The notes under the pieces are model-generated. The model made no database searches and was not told where the DNA came from. It saw nothing but the letters and a program-made list of their open reading frames with translations. Shown piece by piece: positions 25,148 to 35,942 of a DNA stretch of 64,000 nucleotides (the first letter of the stretch is position 1; each line of letters begins with the position of its first letter). Made by a program: the position numbers and the translations under genes. Source of the DNA: Prosthecobacter debontii (GTDB lineage: Bacteria > Verrucomicrobiota > Verrucomicrobiia > Chthoniobacterales > Chthoniobacteraceae); contig CAMAUI010000001.1 in assembly GCA_945861385.1 (NCBI GenBank), positions 37,298 through 101,297 on the forward strand, given 5' to 3'.

Positions 25148-25756
25148 TCACGAGTTGCTGGTCGGTGCGAATTCGGAGAGCCACGCTTGGAGTTGTTTGT
25201 GGGCGTAGAAAAGCCGGGAGCGGACGGTGCCTTCGCTGAGGCTGAGGATTTTTGCGATCTCCGCGTGGGCCATGCCCTGGATGTCGAACATCGTCACGAC
25301 GGCGCGGTGCTCGGGGGTGAGCTTCATCATGGCTTCATTGATCCGCTTTTGAAGTTCGCCGAGGTCGGTCTCGCGCACGGGCGTGAGGTGCGATGTGAGT
25401 TCGGCGAATTCCTTGTCGTTGGCGATGCCGTTGTCCACGTCGTCGAGCGACATGGTCCAGCGGCGGCTGCGTTTTTTGAGGAAATTGAGGGAGGTGTTGA
25501 CCGCGATGGAGTGGACCCAGGTGGCGAATTGTGATTTGCCGCGGAAGCCGCCGACGGAGCGGTAGGCCTTGGCCCACACATCCTGCATGAGGTCGTGCGT
25601 GTCCTCGTGGTTCGAGGTCATGTTGTAGATGAGCGAGTAAATGCGTGGGCTGTGCTTGACCACGAGCGTGTCGAAGGCCGTGGCGTCGCCGGCCTGCGAG
25701 CGGGCGACGAGCGCCTCGTCCTCGCGGCGGCTCAGCTCTTTCGGGTCTTGCTCCAT
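25148..25756 (-). CDS. ECF sigma factor
   Basis: RNA polymerase sigma-70 family protein of 202 residues, extracytoplasmic-function type. Region 2 is clear: IYSLIYNMTSNHEDTHDLMQ, DVWAKAYRSVGGFRGKSQF and ATWVHSIAVNTSLNFLKKR. Region 4 is LTPEHRAVVTMFDIQGMAH followed by EIAKILSLSEGTVRSRLFYA, the helix-turn-helix that reads the -35 box. The linker between them has LDDVDNGIANDKEF. It is followed at five bases by the membrane anti-sigma-like gene and then the HtrA-like gene, so the three form a likely signalling operon. The ATG at 25756 starts at the conserved helix; a longer frame upstream has no family similarity. Confidence 0.92.
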   Translation of the reverse strand: MEQDPKELSRREDEALVARSQAGDATAFDTLVVKHSPRIYSLIYNMTSNHEDTHDLMQDVWAKAYRSVGGFRGKSQFATWVHSIAVNTSLNFLKKRSRRWTMSLDDVDNGIANDKEFAELTSHLTPVRETDLGELQKRINEAMMKLTPEHRAVVTMFDIQGMAHAEIAKILSLSEGTVRSRLFYAHKQLQAWLSEFAPTSNS

Positions 25757-25976
25757 GGCGCGCGCATCAGCCCTGCCAGCGAACGCCGTGGCAGGGAAGC
25801 TTGAATGTGTCGGAGCAAGGGGCGGCATGAGGGTGGTGAAAGTCAGGCAGGTCGAGGTCATGGTTCACGTTTCCGGGGGCGGGTCAATGCCGGGGATGGC
25901 CGGCACAGCGGCTTGAGCGTTGGCGAATGGGCGGTCATTCGGCTGGCTATGACACCGCCAGAGCACCTGTGTTCAT

Positions 25977-25993
25977 AAAAAATCAGCCCTGAT
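25977..25993 (-). terminator. Possible weak terminator after repeat giant
   Basis: Reading the minus strand, about 45 bases after the stop of the beta-strand giant there is ATCAGGGCTGAT, a short 4-bp stem (ATCA/TGAT) with a GGGC loop. It is followed at once by a run of six T. The stem is too short to be certain. Confidence 0.3.
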
Positions 25994-26038
25994 CCGTGAA
26001 CGGGGAGCGCGGGAAAAAGGTGATTCTTCCGAGGAGGG

Positions 26039-29000
26039 TCACGGTGCCGAGACTTTGGCGCGGAAGAATCCTGTGCCCGGAAGGCCGTTGGAACCGTCGA
26101 GGCTGAAGCTGCGGTATTCGTAGCCTGCGCCGGGAACGGGCAGCCCGGAGGTGAGCGGCCCCACGACATGGGCCGCGGTGAGGGCGGTAAAACCGGGCTG
26201 GGTGCCGCTGGCTTCGATCTCGTAGGTGATGCCTTCGTGTGATGCGGTGGGCGGGGTGGTGCCGCTAAACGCAGGCGTTCCGGCACGCACGGCAACGGTG
26301 AGGACAAGCTCCTTGGTCGCATCGCCATCAATGTCGCTGTCCTCGGTGCGCGCGAAGACTTTCATATTGTCCGAGCCATTCAGCGGGTCGCCGTCGAAGG
26401 CAAACTCTGCGAGGTTGATGTGCCCATCTCCGTCGGCATCCTGGCCGGGGGCATTGTTCGCCCCGGTCAATCCACGGTCGGCGGCCCAGGTGTCGTATGG
26501 TGTCGGGCCGGTGCTGGTCAGCGCGAGCACGCCGGTATTTTCGGTGAAGGTCCAAATCCGGGTGCCATCCAGCAGCGTCCAGCTCCCGTCGTTCTCGGGA
26601 TCACCATAGCCGACGACGCTGAACGTGGAGGCGAACGTCTCGTTCAAGGTTGCGACGCTGACCAGGGACCAGGAGCCGGACGTGGCGCTGACTGCGAAGG
26701 ATTGGATCGTGAAGTCACCATTGAAAATGGCCGTGCCGCTCCCGATGACGCGGTTGCTCCCGAGATCGGTGACGAGGAACATCAAGCCGGCATTGTCGGC
26801 GAGCACCAGCGTGCCGGCGTTCACCGCGATGTCGCCGGTGTTGAAGTTGGCGGGGCTTGAAAGCGTCAGCGTGCCGGGGCCGTTCTTGGCGAGGGTGCCG
26901 CCGCCATTCAACGCGCCGCCAAGGGTGAGATTTGCAGCCGCGTTATCCACCTGGAACGCGCCGGTGCCGCCGGAGGCGAGGGTGAAATTTTTGGAACTGG
27001 CCGTGGTGCCGCCGGTGTATTCCAGCGTGCCGGTTTTTCCCCCGGTCCTGCCGAGGATCACCGCCAGGCCGCTGTTGCCCAGCACTCCGTTCGCACTGGC
27101 GTTGTTGATGGTGGCGACATTCAGCACGCCCTCCTCGACGGTCAACTGGCCGCTGAATGTGTTGTTGCCCGTGAGGTTCAAGACGCCCGCGCCTTTTTTT
27201 GTGAAGCCGCCGTTCTGGATGGCGGAGCTGATGCTCAGGCCGTTGAGCAGGGTGTTGGAGTTGACGTAGTTGCCTTCCGGCAACGCGGCCACCGTGATGT
27301 CGTGGGTGTCCGTGCCGTTGAAATCGAGGACGGTGCTGATGAGCGGAGTGAATGACAAATCGGACGGCGTGGAGGTGATGTTGCCGGTGACGGTCATCTG
27401 CGTACCGCCGGTGATGGCCGGGGTGGTCTTTCCGCCGCTGCTGTTGAAGACGATGCCGGCGAGTGTGTTGTTGGCGCCGGCCAGATTGAGCACGGACCCG
27501 CCATTGAGGGTCACGATGTTGCTCGCGGCGATCTGCTGCGCGCTGCTCACCATCGTCACGGTGCTGTTGTCAATGATGAGGCCCTGTGCCGGATCGAATG
27601 CGGACGGGATCGGTGTTTCGCCGGTGTTTGTCGCCGTGAGAAAAACGATGTTCCCGCCAGAAACCACCGTCCCGCCGGTGTGGGTGTTGCCGGCGGTCAG
27701 GTTTGCATCCTGGTTGTTCAAATTGTCGCGTTGGAAATTCGAGAGAATGAGTTTCACGCGGGTGGCTCCGTTGTCCGCGATCACGGAATGAATGTTGCCG
27801 GCAGCCGCGCCTCCGCTGCCTTCGTTCATCTTGAAGAGAAAAAGCTCCCCCGTGCCCAGGCCGGAGGTCAACACTCCGCGGGTGGTGGCGGAGCCGATTC
27901 CAAACGACGCATTCGAGCCCTGCACATACATGCCGCTGCCGAGGATCAGCGTATCGCCAGCGTTGGTGAAAGTGATGGTTCCGTTGCGCAGCGAATTGAT
28001 GGTGAGGGTGCCGGTTGTTACCGTGCCGTTGCCCTGGACGTTGCTGGCCGGGCCGGCACCTGTGAAATTGTTGCCGCCGGGGCTGAAATACGCCGGGAAG
28101 CCGCTGGTACCCAGCGATCCAAAGCCCTGGCCTTCGATATAGCCCACCGGTTGCAGCGCATCCGCGCCCGTCTTGAAGACCACGCCGGGCACAACTCCGT
28201 TGACCTGGGTGAGGTTGCCCGCGGGGCCGCCGGTGACGATGATGCGCCCGTTGTTTCCAAGCTGCCCGAGGTTCGTGCCCTCGACCTTGAGCGTGGCCCC
28301 GGTGTTTCGGGTGAGGCTTGCCAGCGTCAATTCCGCGCTGCCCGAGGCTCCCGCCGTGGCGCTGATGGTCGAGAGGCCCGTGCGGGCCGTCACCGCTCCG
28401 AATGTCTCCGCCGAGGCGGTCGAGGCGCGGCCGGTGAAAATTATCCGGCCGCCATCGAGCGTGATTGCGGCCGAGTCGTTGATGCGGTCGTTGTTGTTGG
28501 CCGTGCCGGCATTATCAATGAACAGGGAGCCGTTGTTCAGGTTGATCGCGGTCATGCCGCTGAGACGCCCGCCGTCCTTGAGTGTGAGGCCGTTGAATGT
28601 GCCGGGCTGGGTCTGCGGCACATCGCCGCCGAGCAACGAAGCGGAGCCGGTGGTGGTGCTGTCGCCAGTCAGGGTCAGCATGTTGCTGCCGCCCACATTG
28701 ACCAGATTCACCGAGCCTTGGAATGACCCCGCGAACGTGCCGGCGCCGTTGGTGGTCAGCGTACCGCCGGTGCCGGTGATGATGCCGCCGGTGCCGTTCA
28801 AGGTGCCGGCGTACTGGCGGTTCGTGCCGAGGCTGAGGGTGCCGCCATTGACGATGAGCGGTTTGTTGACCGCCAGTGTGTGATCGCCGCCGGCGAGCAC
28901 CAGTGCGCCCGCGTTGACCGCGGTGGTCCCGGTGTAGGTGTGCGGCGCGGTGAATGTGAGTTCGCCAGTGCCGTTCTTTGTGAGGGGGCTGCTGCCGCTG

Positions 29001-32000
29001 ATGATGCCGCCAAACGATTGGCTGTCGGAATTATTGAAGACCAGCGCGCCGCTGCTCGTGATGTTTCCGCCGACGGATCCGTTCTGGCCGGTGATGCCGG
29101 CTCCCAACGTCAGCGTGGCACCGGCGTTGACGGTGGTGACGCCGGTGTTGTCGTTGAGGGCGGCAAGGATGACGTTGCCTTTGACATCCAGCGTGTTCGC
29201 GCCGGTGAGCGCGTTGGTGTTGCCCATGGTGAGCGTGCCGCCGCTGCCGCCGAGGCGGTAGCCGCCGGTCACGTGGGGAGTCAGGTTTCCGGAAAAAGTC
29301 ACGTTCCCGGCCGCACCGAGCGAGGCTGCCGTCAGGCCGGCCGCGTTGAAGTCGAAATCCGTGGCGGCGTGGTTGTCGGCGGCGATGGCGCCAGTGGAGG
29401 AGGGGACGATGCGGTCGAGCAATGCCGCCGGGATATTGGCATCGCCGAAGGCCGGGCCGAAAATCACTGATGCTGGCGACGTCACCGTGACATTGCGAAG
29501 CGTGCCGTTGATGGAATTGACCGAATTGAACTGCGTGATTCCGCCGGTGAGTGTCATCCCGCCGGTCGCCGCGGAGTTGTTGCCGGAGAGGATCAGCCTG
29601 CCCCCGGTGACAGTCGTTGTGCCGTTGTAGGTGTTGTCTGCCGAGAGGATGAGGGTGCCGGCACCCTGCTTGGCGAGACCCGCGGTGCCCGAGCTGTTGG
29701 AAATCACGCCGCTCAGCAGCGCGCTGTCCGTGCCGGTGCCGAGGTTGACCGTGAGCGTGCGGGTCGAGCCTTGCAGGTCTATGTCGTTCTGAAAGTCCAC
29801 TTGGGAATCCGCTGTCGTGTGGCCAAAAACAATCGCGATGCCGTTTGGCAGGCCGGTGGTGACGCCCCAAACCAGGGGAGCCCCGCCGTTGAGCTGCACA
29901 ATCGCAGTGCCCCCGATGGCCGAAAAACCGCCGTTGTTGGCGAGCTGGATCTGTCCCGCCGCAGTGCCGAGAATTTGATCGAAAGTCAGCCCTCCGCCAA
30001 GCTGAAGGACGCCGCCGGCGAGGAGCAGGTTGCTGTTTGGCGAGAGATTGGTGAGGGAACTGATTTGCAGCGCGCCGGAACTCACGGTCGTCGCTCCGAA
30101 GTGGGTGTTGGTTCCGGTCAGGATCGTGGCACCCGTCCCGGATTGAGTCAGCGCGCCCTGCCCGGAAATGGGACTCGGGAAAGTGTTGGTGATGGTATTG
30201 CCGAAGGCCAGCGTACCGGCGTTGAGCAGGGTCGGTGCGGTGAACGTGGTCGAACCGGAGAGCGTCAGCGTTCCCGCTCCGTCCTTGGTGAAGCCTCCGC
30301 TGGTGTTGGATGCGGTGGTGATTTCCGCCCCGTTGATGGTGGCCGCCGTTCCGCCGGATGCGGTGCCGCCGCTGAGCGTGGCGCTGAGCACTCCGACGTA
30401 GCCGACGCCGGGGTTGGTGACCACGTATCCGCTCACCACGCCGCCGGAGATGGTGGCAAAAGCGGTTGCCCCCTGGCCCTTGAAAGTGAGGGTGGGCGAG
30501 CCGCCGGTGGTCGCATTCTGCGAGATGGTGATCGCAGTGTCGGCCGTGATGCCGGTCACGATCGAGCCGGGAGGAATCCCGGTTCCCGTGATGGACTGGC
30601 CAACGAAGACACCGGCTGTGTCCGCCATCAGAATCGTGTTGGAGGCCGCCGTGGTTGTGCCGGGTTGCGTCGCCCCGGCGTCGGCGATCGCGACCATGGG
30701 CGCGCCGACGTAGCCGCTGCCGCCGGTGGTGACCGGAAGGCTCGACACTCCGCTGCCAGTCGGAGCCAGCAGGTTGCTGGGGATCGTGATGTTGAAATTG
30801 TTGGTATCAATCACCGCGCCGCCTGAGCTGACGTAGCTGGTGAAGGTGCTCGTCGTGTTGCTGACCGGGGCCGGCGTGAAGGTGGCGGAAGCAGCGCCTG
30901 CCTTGAGCGTGCCGCCATTGAAGTTCATGATCGCCTGGCTGCCGTTGAGCTGGGTGATCGCCTGCGTCCACAGCGTGCCGGAATTCAGGTTGATGACCAA
31001 CTTTGCTCGATCCCGCAGTACCGCCGCCAACATTGAGCCCCAGGGTTCCATTGTCGAACAAGCCACCTGCCACGTTGAGCACCGTGGTTGCATTGCCGGT
31101 ATTGTTGTTGCCCTCGCTGGTGTTCAGGAAAGGAGCATTCCCGCCGGCTGTGCGGATGCTGCCTCCGAGTTGGGTGATCTCGGCGGAGTTGGCGAGCAGC
31201 GTGATCGCGTTCAGCGTGCCGCCCGAGACGCGCACGAGTCCCGCCGCGGTGCCACGGATGCCGACCCCGAACCTCGGGCCGTTGCCAATCACCAGGTCGT
31301 TGACGTTCGAGACCGTGCCGCCGGTCATGTTGAGCATGCCGTAGGCGGCGCCCACTGCTTCGTTGCCGCCGACCGAGAAACCGAAGAACCCGTTGCCCAC
31401 CGACTGGCGGTTCAAAAGCTCGCCGCCGGGCAGCACGTTGATGACACCGCCTGTGATGTAGAGGTTCTCGACATCCACCAGGCCGCCGATGTTGACCGTG
31501 CCGTTGTTGACCTGGAGGCCGTTCCCGTCCATGCCCCGGTTGCTGTTGTTCGTGTTGCCGCGGCTCGTGAACTTCCGGGAGCTGCCGGAGGCAAACGTGA
31601 GCGTGCCGGCGTTGACGGTCGTCAGCCCGCGGTAGCTGAGCGCGCCTTGCAAGATGGTTGTGCCGGCACCTTGTTGCGTGAGGCCGCCGGTGCCGGTGAT
31701 GGCGTTGGCGATGGTCAATGGACTGGCGGCGCTGCTGCGGTTGAATGTCAGCGTGCCGTTGTTGGTGATGGTTCCGGTGGTGCCCCCGAGATCGCCGGTG
31801 GTGCCGCCGTTGCCAACCTGCAGGATGCCGCCGCCGATCGTGGTCGGGCCGGTGTAGGTGTTGGCGCCATTGAGAACCACGGTGCCGGTGCCGCTCTTGG
31901 TGAAGCCGCCACTGCCGCCGATGATCGAATCAATCCGCGCCGAACTCGAGGTGTCCCAGTTGTGGATCACAAGGTCGCCCGCGCCCGCGCCCGGTCCCTG

Positions 32001-34079
32001 AAGCGTGCCGGTCCCGGTGATGACGGTGGCATTGTTGCCGACGTTGCTGCTGACGAGGATGCCGCCAACCGAGAAGGTGGATGTGGCCCCGTTCAAGGTC
32101 AGCGTGCGCGCGCCCGCATTGTCGAAGCGGATGCTGGCAACCGCGTTGTCCCCGACGGCGCCCGTGATCGTGGGGCTCAGGGCGCCGATGTCGGCATGGC
32201 CCGCGATGGAGGTGCCGGTTGCCGCCGTGTAGAAGCTGCCGGGGGCCTGGATGATCCTGGTGTTGCCGGCATCCTTGACGGCCCAGTCGCGAATGCTCGT
32301 CGCGCTGGTGCCGAAGGTCAGGTAGGCGACGCCGCTGGCATCGGTGATGAGCGCGTCGGCGCTGCCGCTGCCGGTGTTGATCTGGGTGTTGGTCGTGGTC
32401 GTGTTGCCCGTGGTGAAAACGATGTTGCTGGTTCCGCCGGCATTGCGGCTGAGCGGGCCGAGATCCAAAGTCAGCACGTTGGCTGTCGTGGATGCGGCAT
32501 TGAGGGTCGGGGTGATGGTCGCGTTGCCGGGATTGAACGTCGTCCCGTTGAAGGTCTGCGAGCGCACTGTCGTGCCGCCGGTTCCGATGACATTCAAGTT
32601 GCCGCCAAGCGTCAGGGCGGAAGAGGCGGATACGACGTTGTTTCCAGCCGCCGCATTGAGATTGAGCGCCAATGTGCCGGATTGGACCGTGGTCGCCCCC
32701 GAGTAGGTGCCGAGGGCTGTCAGCGCCAGTGTGCCGCCGGCTCCCGACACGGTCAGACTGCCGCCGGGACTGGTGAGCGGGGTGGCGAAGGTGATGCTCT
32801 GGCTGCTGGTGTCTATCTTGATCGCCTGGCCCGCTGCGGTGCTGAAACGCCCGGAGTAGTCGTTCGTATTCACCGCCGAGTACTGCAGCGTGCCGCCGCC
32901 GAAGACGATCGTCCCGGCCGCATTGGCGAGCTGTTTGCCCATCGGGCCGCTCGCGTTGACACTCTCGGAGACGTTGAGAAAAACAGTGCCGCTATTGATG
33001 TTTGTGACCCCGGTGTAGGTGTGGGCCGCTGCCATCTTCAACATGCCGGTGCCGTCCATCGTCACTCCCCCCGCGCCGCTGACAACTCCCCACAGGGACG
33101 TGTCGCCCGCGCCGCCCACGGTCAGGCCAAACCCGGCGGTGTTGAGGGTGCCTGTGGTCCGCAGGATCCCAGCGTCCGAACTGATCCGTGTGGCGCTGCC
33201 GAGCGTGATGTTGCCGCTGTATTTTCCCACGCCGGAAATATTCCGCAGGGCGCCATCGTTGCTCACGCCGGTGCCGTTGAGGGTGAGTGCCCGGTCAATC
33301 GTGAATGTGCCCTGGATTTGCAAGGCCGCCCCGCTGGCGACCGTGACGCCACTGGTGGTGCCCAGGGCCGTCGGATCCTGAACCCTGATCGCACCGCCGG
33401 TGATGCTCGTCGCGCCGGTGTAGGTGTTCCGTCCGGAAAGTGTCAGCGTTCCCGTGCCGGATTTGCTGAGGGCAAGCGACGACGCGCCCCCGTTGGCGAC
33501 ACTGCCGCTGATCGTCGTGTCGCCGGTTCCGTTGATGGTGAGTGTCTTGGCTCCCGCCGTGCCGCCCGTGCCGCCCTGGACACTGCCCGCAAAAGTCAGC
33601 GCGTTTGTCGTGCTGTTGTTCGTGAAGGTGAAGGAGCCAGCCGTGGCCGTGCCGAGGAGGATACGGGCATTGAACAGCTCCCCAGCGGCCACCGTGGCGC
33701 TCATGGTGACAGAGCCGTTGTTGTCCAGGGTCAGCGCCTGGCTGCCGACACCGCCGCTGCCAATCGTGTATGCGGCTGCGCTGGCTGTATCGAAAAGAAT
33801 CGCCGCGATGGTGACGCCGCCCCCGAGGCTGATGACGTCATCCGCGCCGCCCGCGTTGTCGAAGGTGGCGGTGTTGCCGGCACCCGGCACGGGACTGGCG
33901 CTCCAGTTGCCGACGGTGGCCCAGAGCGCGTCGGCGGTTCCGTTCCATGTGGCGTTGTCGGCTCGCGCGCAGTGAGCGGCGAGGAGTGCGGCGGCGGTAC
34001 GCGCTCCTGACCGAAGGAGACGGAGAGCGGGGAAGCGTTGCATGAATGCCGCCTTGAGCGGGTTGAAGTGATCGAGCAT
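26039..34079 (-). CDS. Giant autotransporter-associated beta-strand repeat protein (frameshifted)
   Basis: Secreted repeat protein of about 2680 residues in two frames joined near 31000. The first frame runs from 34079 to about 31000 and the second to the stop at 26039. The total of 8041 bases is one more than a multiple of three, consistent with a single extra base at the junction. A signal peptide (RTAAALLAAHCARA) follows the start. The body is dozens of autotransporter-associated beta-strand repeats of the form KSGTGTLTLSGRNTYTG, predicted to fold as a long beta-helix. The C-terminus has DADGDGHINLAEFAFDG, a Ca-binding thrombospondin/EF-type motif, and no beta-barrel. A start at MQRF (34043) is possible. 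Likely a surface or matrix protein. Confidence 0.85.
30998..31008 (-). other. Frameshift site in the repeat giant
   Basis: In the minus-strand reading, the first frame gives GGTAGSSKVG and then nonsense, while the second frame continues LVINLNSGTLWTQ. Together they imply GSSKVVINLNSGT, so one extra base lies in the run AAAGTTGGTC. It could be an assembly or sequencing error, a true mutation, or a programmed event; the sequence alone does not tell which. Confidence 0.7.
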
Positions 34080-34276
34080 GAGATAAAATGGGGAAGTGGA
34101 TGGGAGCCACGGCCTGTTCCAATCCAGGAAACGAAGCCTGAATGCAATCGGGATTGTTCCCGCGCCAGCCTCCCGGGAAAATGCCGCGACAGAAACCACC
34201 ACGCCAGCTTCAGCCTCTCGTGGCCGATTGCCCGCCGCCCTTCTACCCCGCAAATCTCACACGCCAGCAAGAAAGT

Positions 34277-34369
34277 AGTCATCATCGCTCCGCGTGATGC
34301 AGTGGCGTTCTGGAACAGGAAGCGCGGTCTGCTTGCGGGGCGCTTGCATCACGCGGAGCGGTGATGACT
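34277..34369. repeat. 93-bp element with 25-bp inverted ends
   Basis: The 25 bases at 34277-34301 and those at 34345-34369 are inverted copies differing at one position. The core of the arms is CTCCGCGTGATGCA and its complement. A 43-base spacer separates them. It lies in the divergent gap upstream of the repeat giant and directly abuts the PEP-CTERM tail fragment. It could be a REP/MITE-like mobile remnant or a large hairpin; no transposase, direct repeat or target-site duplication is visible. Confidence 0.55.
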
Positions 34370-34676
34370 CTCGCTGTCGGGTGCCTACGGCCCCGGCTTC
34401 GAGACCGACATCTTCACCATCATCCTGAACAACGGGACGAACGCCATCAGCGGAACATTCAGCGGGCTCGCCAACGGAGACATCGCCTATGCCAGCAATG
34501 GACAGGCCTACCAGATCAGCTACTTCGACGACATCAGCACGCAATTCGCCCTGGAACTGAGCGGAGGCGACAGCGTCTCGCTGCTCGCGGTTCCCGAACC
34601 CGGCTCGATGGCGACGATCCTCGGAAGTCTCGGCATGCTGCTGACCCTCCAGCGCAGCCGCCGGCGCCGCGCGTAG
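34368..34676 (+). pseudogene. PEP-CTERM C-terminal fragment
   Basis: An open frame of about 102 residues begins at once after a stop codon located within the inverted-repeat element. It reads TDIFTIILNNGTNAISGTF, SGLANGDIAYASNGQAY and then SVSLLAVPEPGS, a hydrophobic span (MATILGSLGMLLTL) and the basic end QRSRRRRA. This is the typical last part of a Verrucomicrobia repeat protein with a PEP-CTERM sorting signal. There is no start region or signal peptide, so it looks like a truncated gene. The neighbouring giant has no such tail, so the fragment may come from a related, lost gene. Confidence 0.75.
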
Positions 34677-34849
34677 GCACCCGGCGGAGTCCACGAGCGC
34701 GGCATCCGGCAGCGGAACTCCCGCGGATGGCCCGATCACCACGCCACAACACATTTTCCCGATGGCAAAGATTGGCGACCCCATGCTCAGCGCCGCACGG
34801 TTCAAGCCCCGTGCTTGCGCTGAAGTCGGCAACTCATATATCTCGCGCC

Positions 34850-35563
34850 ATGTCGAAAATGTTCCGTCTCGCGCTCGTCTCCGCATTTTTCGCCGCCCCG
34901 GCGCTCCGGGCCGCCGGCCCCGCTGAACCCACGGCGCCCGGCGAGACCGTGATCGTCACGGGCGGCGTCTCGCTGTGGGCGTGGGAAAAATGGAAGGCGC
35001 AGCCGCACGACAATTGGTGGGCGAATTTCGTCCGCGCCTCGCGCATCCGGATCCAGCAGGTCAAGGCCGCGCGACCTGGGCAGCAGATCACATGGCTCGT
35101 GTACCGCCCGTCTTACGTGACGCGCAGCCGCCAGGATGGCCGCGACTACCTCAGCCTCGTCAACAGCGTGCGCGATGCCTTCGGAGTGAAGCTCATGTGG
35201 TTCGACAACGCCTCGCAAGTCGTGAACTACCTCAACATCGGCCAGCCGCGCGACCGCGTGAAAATCAACAACCTCGAATTCTTCCTCCACAGCAACAAGG
35301 CGTGCTTCATGTACGACTACTCGAACATGATTGATTCCGGCTCCAAGTGCTGGCTCCACGAGAATGAGCTGACGCAAATCAAGCGCGGGATTTTCACGCG
35401 CGACGCGCTCATCCGCTCCTGGGGCTGCCACACCGGCGAGAGCATGAGCCGGAAATGGCGCGCCGCGACCGGCGTCCCGATGTGGGGCCTCACGGGCAAG
35501 AGCCAGTATCTCACCGAGGAATTGCCCGTCCCATCAACCATTGCCGGGCGCTGGGTGCGATAG
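34850..35563 (+). CDS. Secreted protein with Cys-rich C-terminus
   Basis: Protein of 237 residues with a signal peptide (RLALVSAFFAAPALRAAG). The body shows TVIVTGGVSLWAWEKWKAQP, ITWLVYRPSYVTRS, LMWFDNASQVVNYLN and RVKINNLEFFLHSNKACFMYD. A C-terminal stretch IRSWGCHTGESMSR then ATGVPMWGLTGKSQY resembles the S/G-C-H-T-G catalytic loop seen in some caspase-like and CHAT-like cysteine peptidases. The preceding FLHSN could supply the histidine. I do not recognise a named family. The combination suggests a secreted cysteine peptidase-like protein, which is inference. Confidence 0.6.
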   Translation: MSKMFRLALVSAFFAAPALRAAGPAEPTAPGETVIVTGGVSLWAWEKWKAQPHDNWWANFVRASRIRIQQVKAARPGQQITWLVYRPSYVTRSRQDGRDYLSLVNSVRDAFGVKLMWFDNASQVVNYLNIGQPRDRVKINNLEFFLHSNKACFMYDYSNMIDSGSKCWLHENELTQIKRGIFTRDALIRSWGCHTGESMSRKWRAATGVPMWGLTGKSQYLTEELPVPSTIAGRWVR

Positions 35564-35566
35564 CGA

Positions 35567-35794
35567 TCAGATGCGGAGGAAAATCGTCCGCCTGCACGTC
35601 CGGAAAAGCAGCAGCCACATCACACCCACCACGCCGCAGCCAACCACGAACGGCGCGGACGCGGGCCCGGCGACCTTGAACAGTGCATCCGGCAGTTGCC
35701 GTTCGACCGCTCCGCGCATGAAGCCACGAAAAAGCCGGACCATCATGTAGGCCGCGATCGAATTCATCCCGAGCACCACCAGCGGAAAAACAGG
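35567..35794 (-). pseudogene. C-terminal remnant of DUF5009-type acyltransferase
   Basis: A 76-residue stretch PVFPLVVLGMNSIAAYMMV then VGVMWLLLFRTCRRTIFLRI matches the end of heparan-alpha-glucosaminide N-acetyltransferase/DUF5009 membrane proteins, which end with a helix and a Y/F-x-RR-x-IFLRI tail. Upstream in the same frame similarity stops abruptly and an in-frame stop is met, so the rest is missing. It is a decayed gene end next to the exopolysaccharide locus. Confidence 0.55.
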
Positions 35795-35942
35795 CCGCCT
35801 TGCTCGGCATGCAACTCTCTCCGCTTCCCCAACTTGAAACCGTGTTAGTCAGGAGGTTGAATCGCCCCGTTGCAAATCCACTGCGTGCGCGCCACCAAAG
35901 ACCGGGAATCGTCAATACAAAGATCGAGCCCGCGGAGCCGGA

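Noticed and set aside
30840..34010. A 1056-residue open frame on the plus strand
   Set aside because: It is antisense to the beta-strand repeat giant, has a composition that mirrors the repeats, and contains no recognisable domain. GC-rich repeats leave long open antisense frames.
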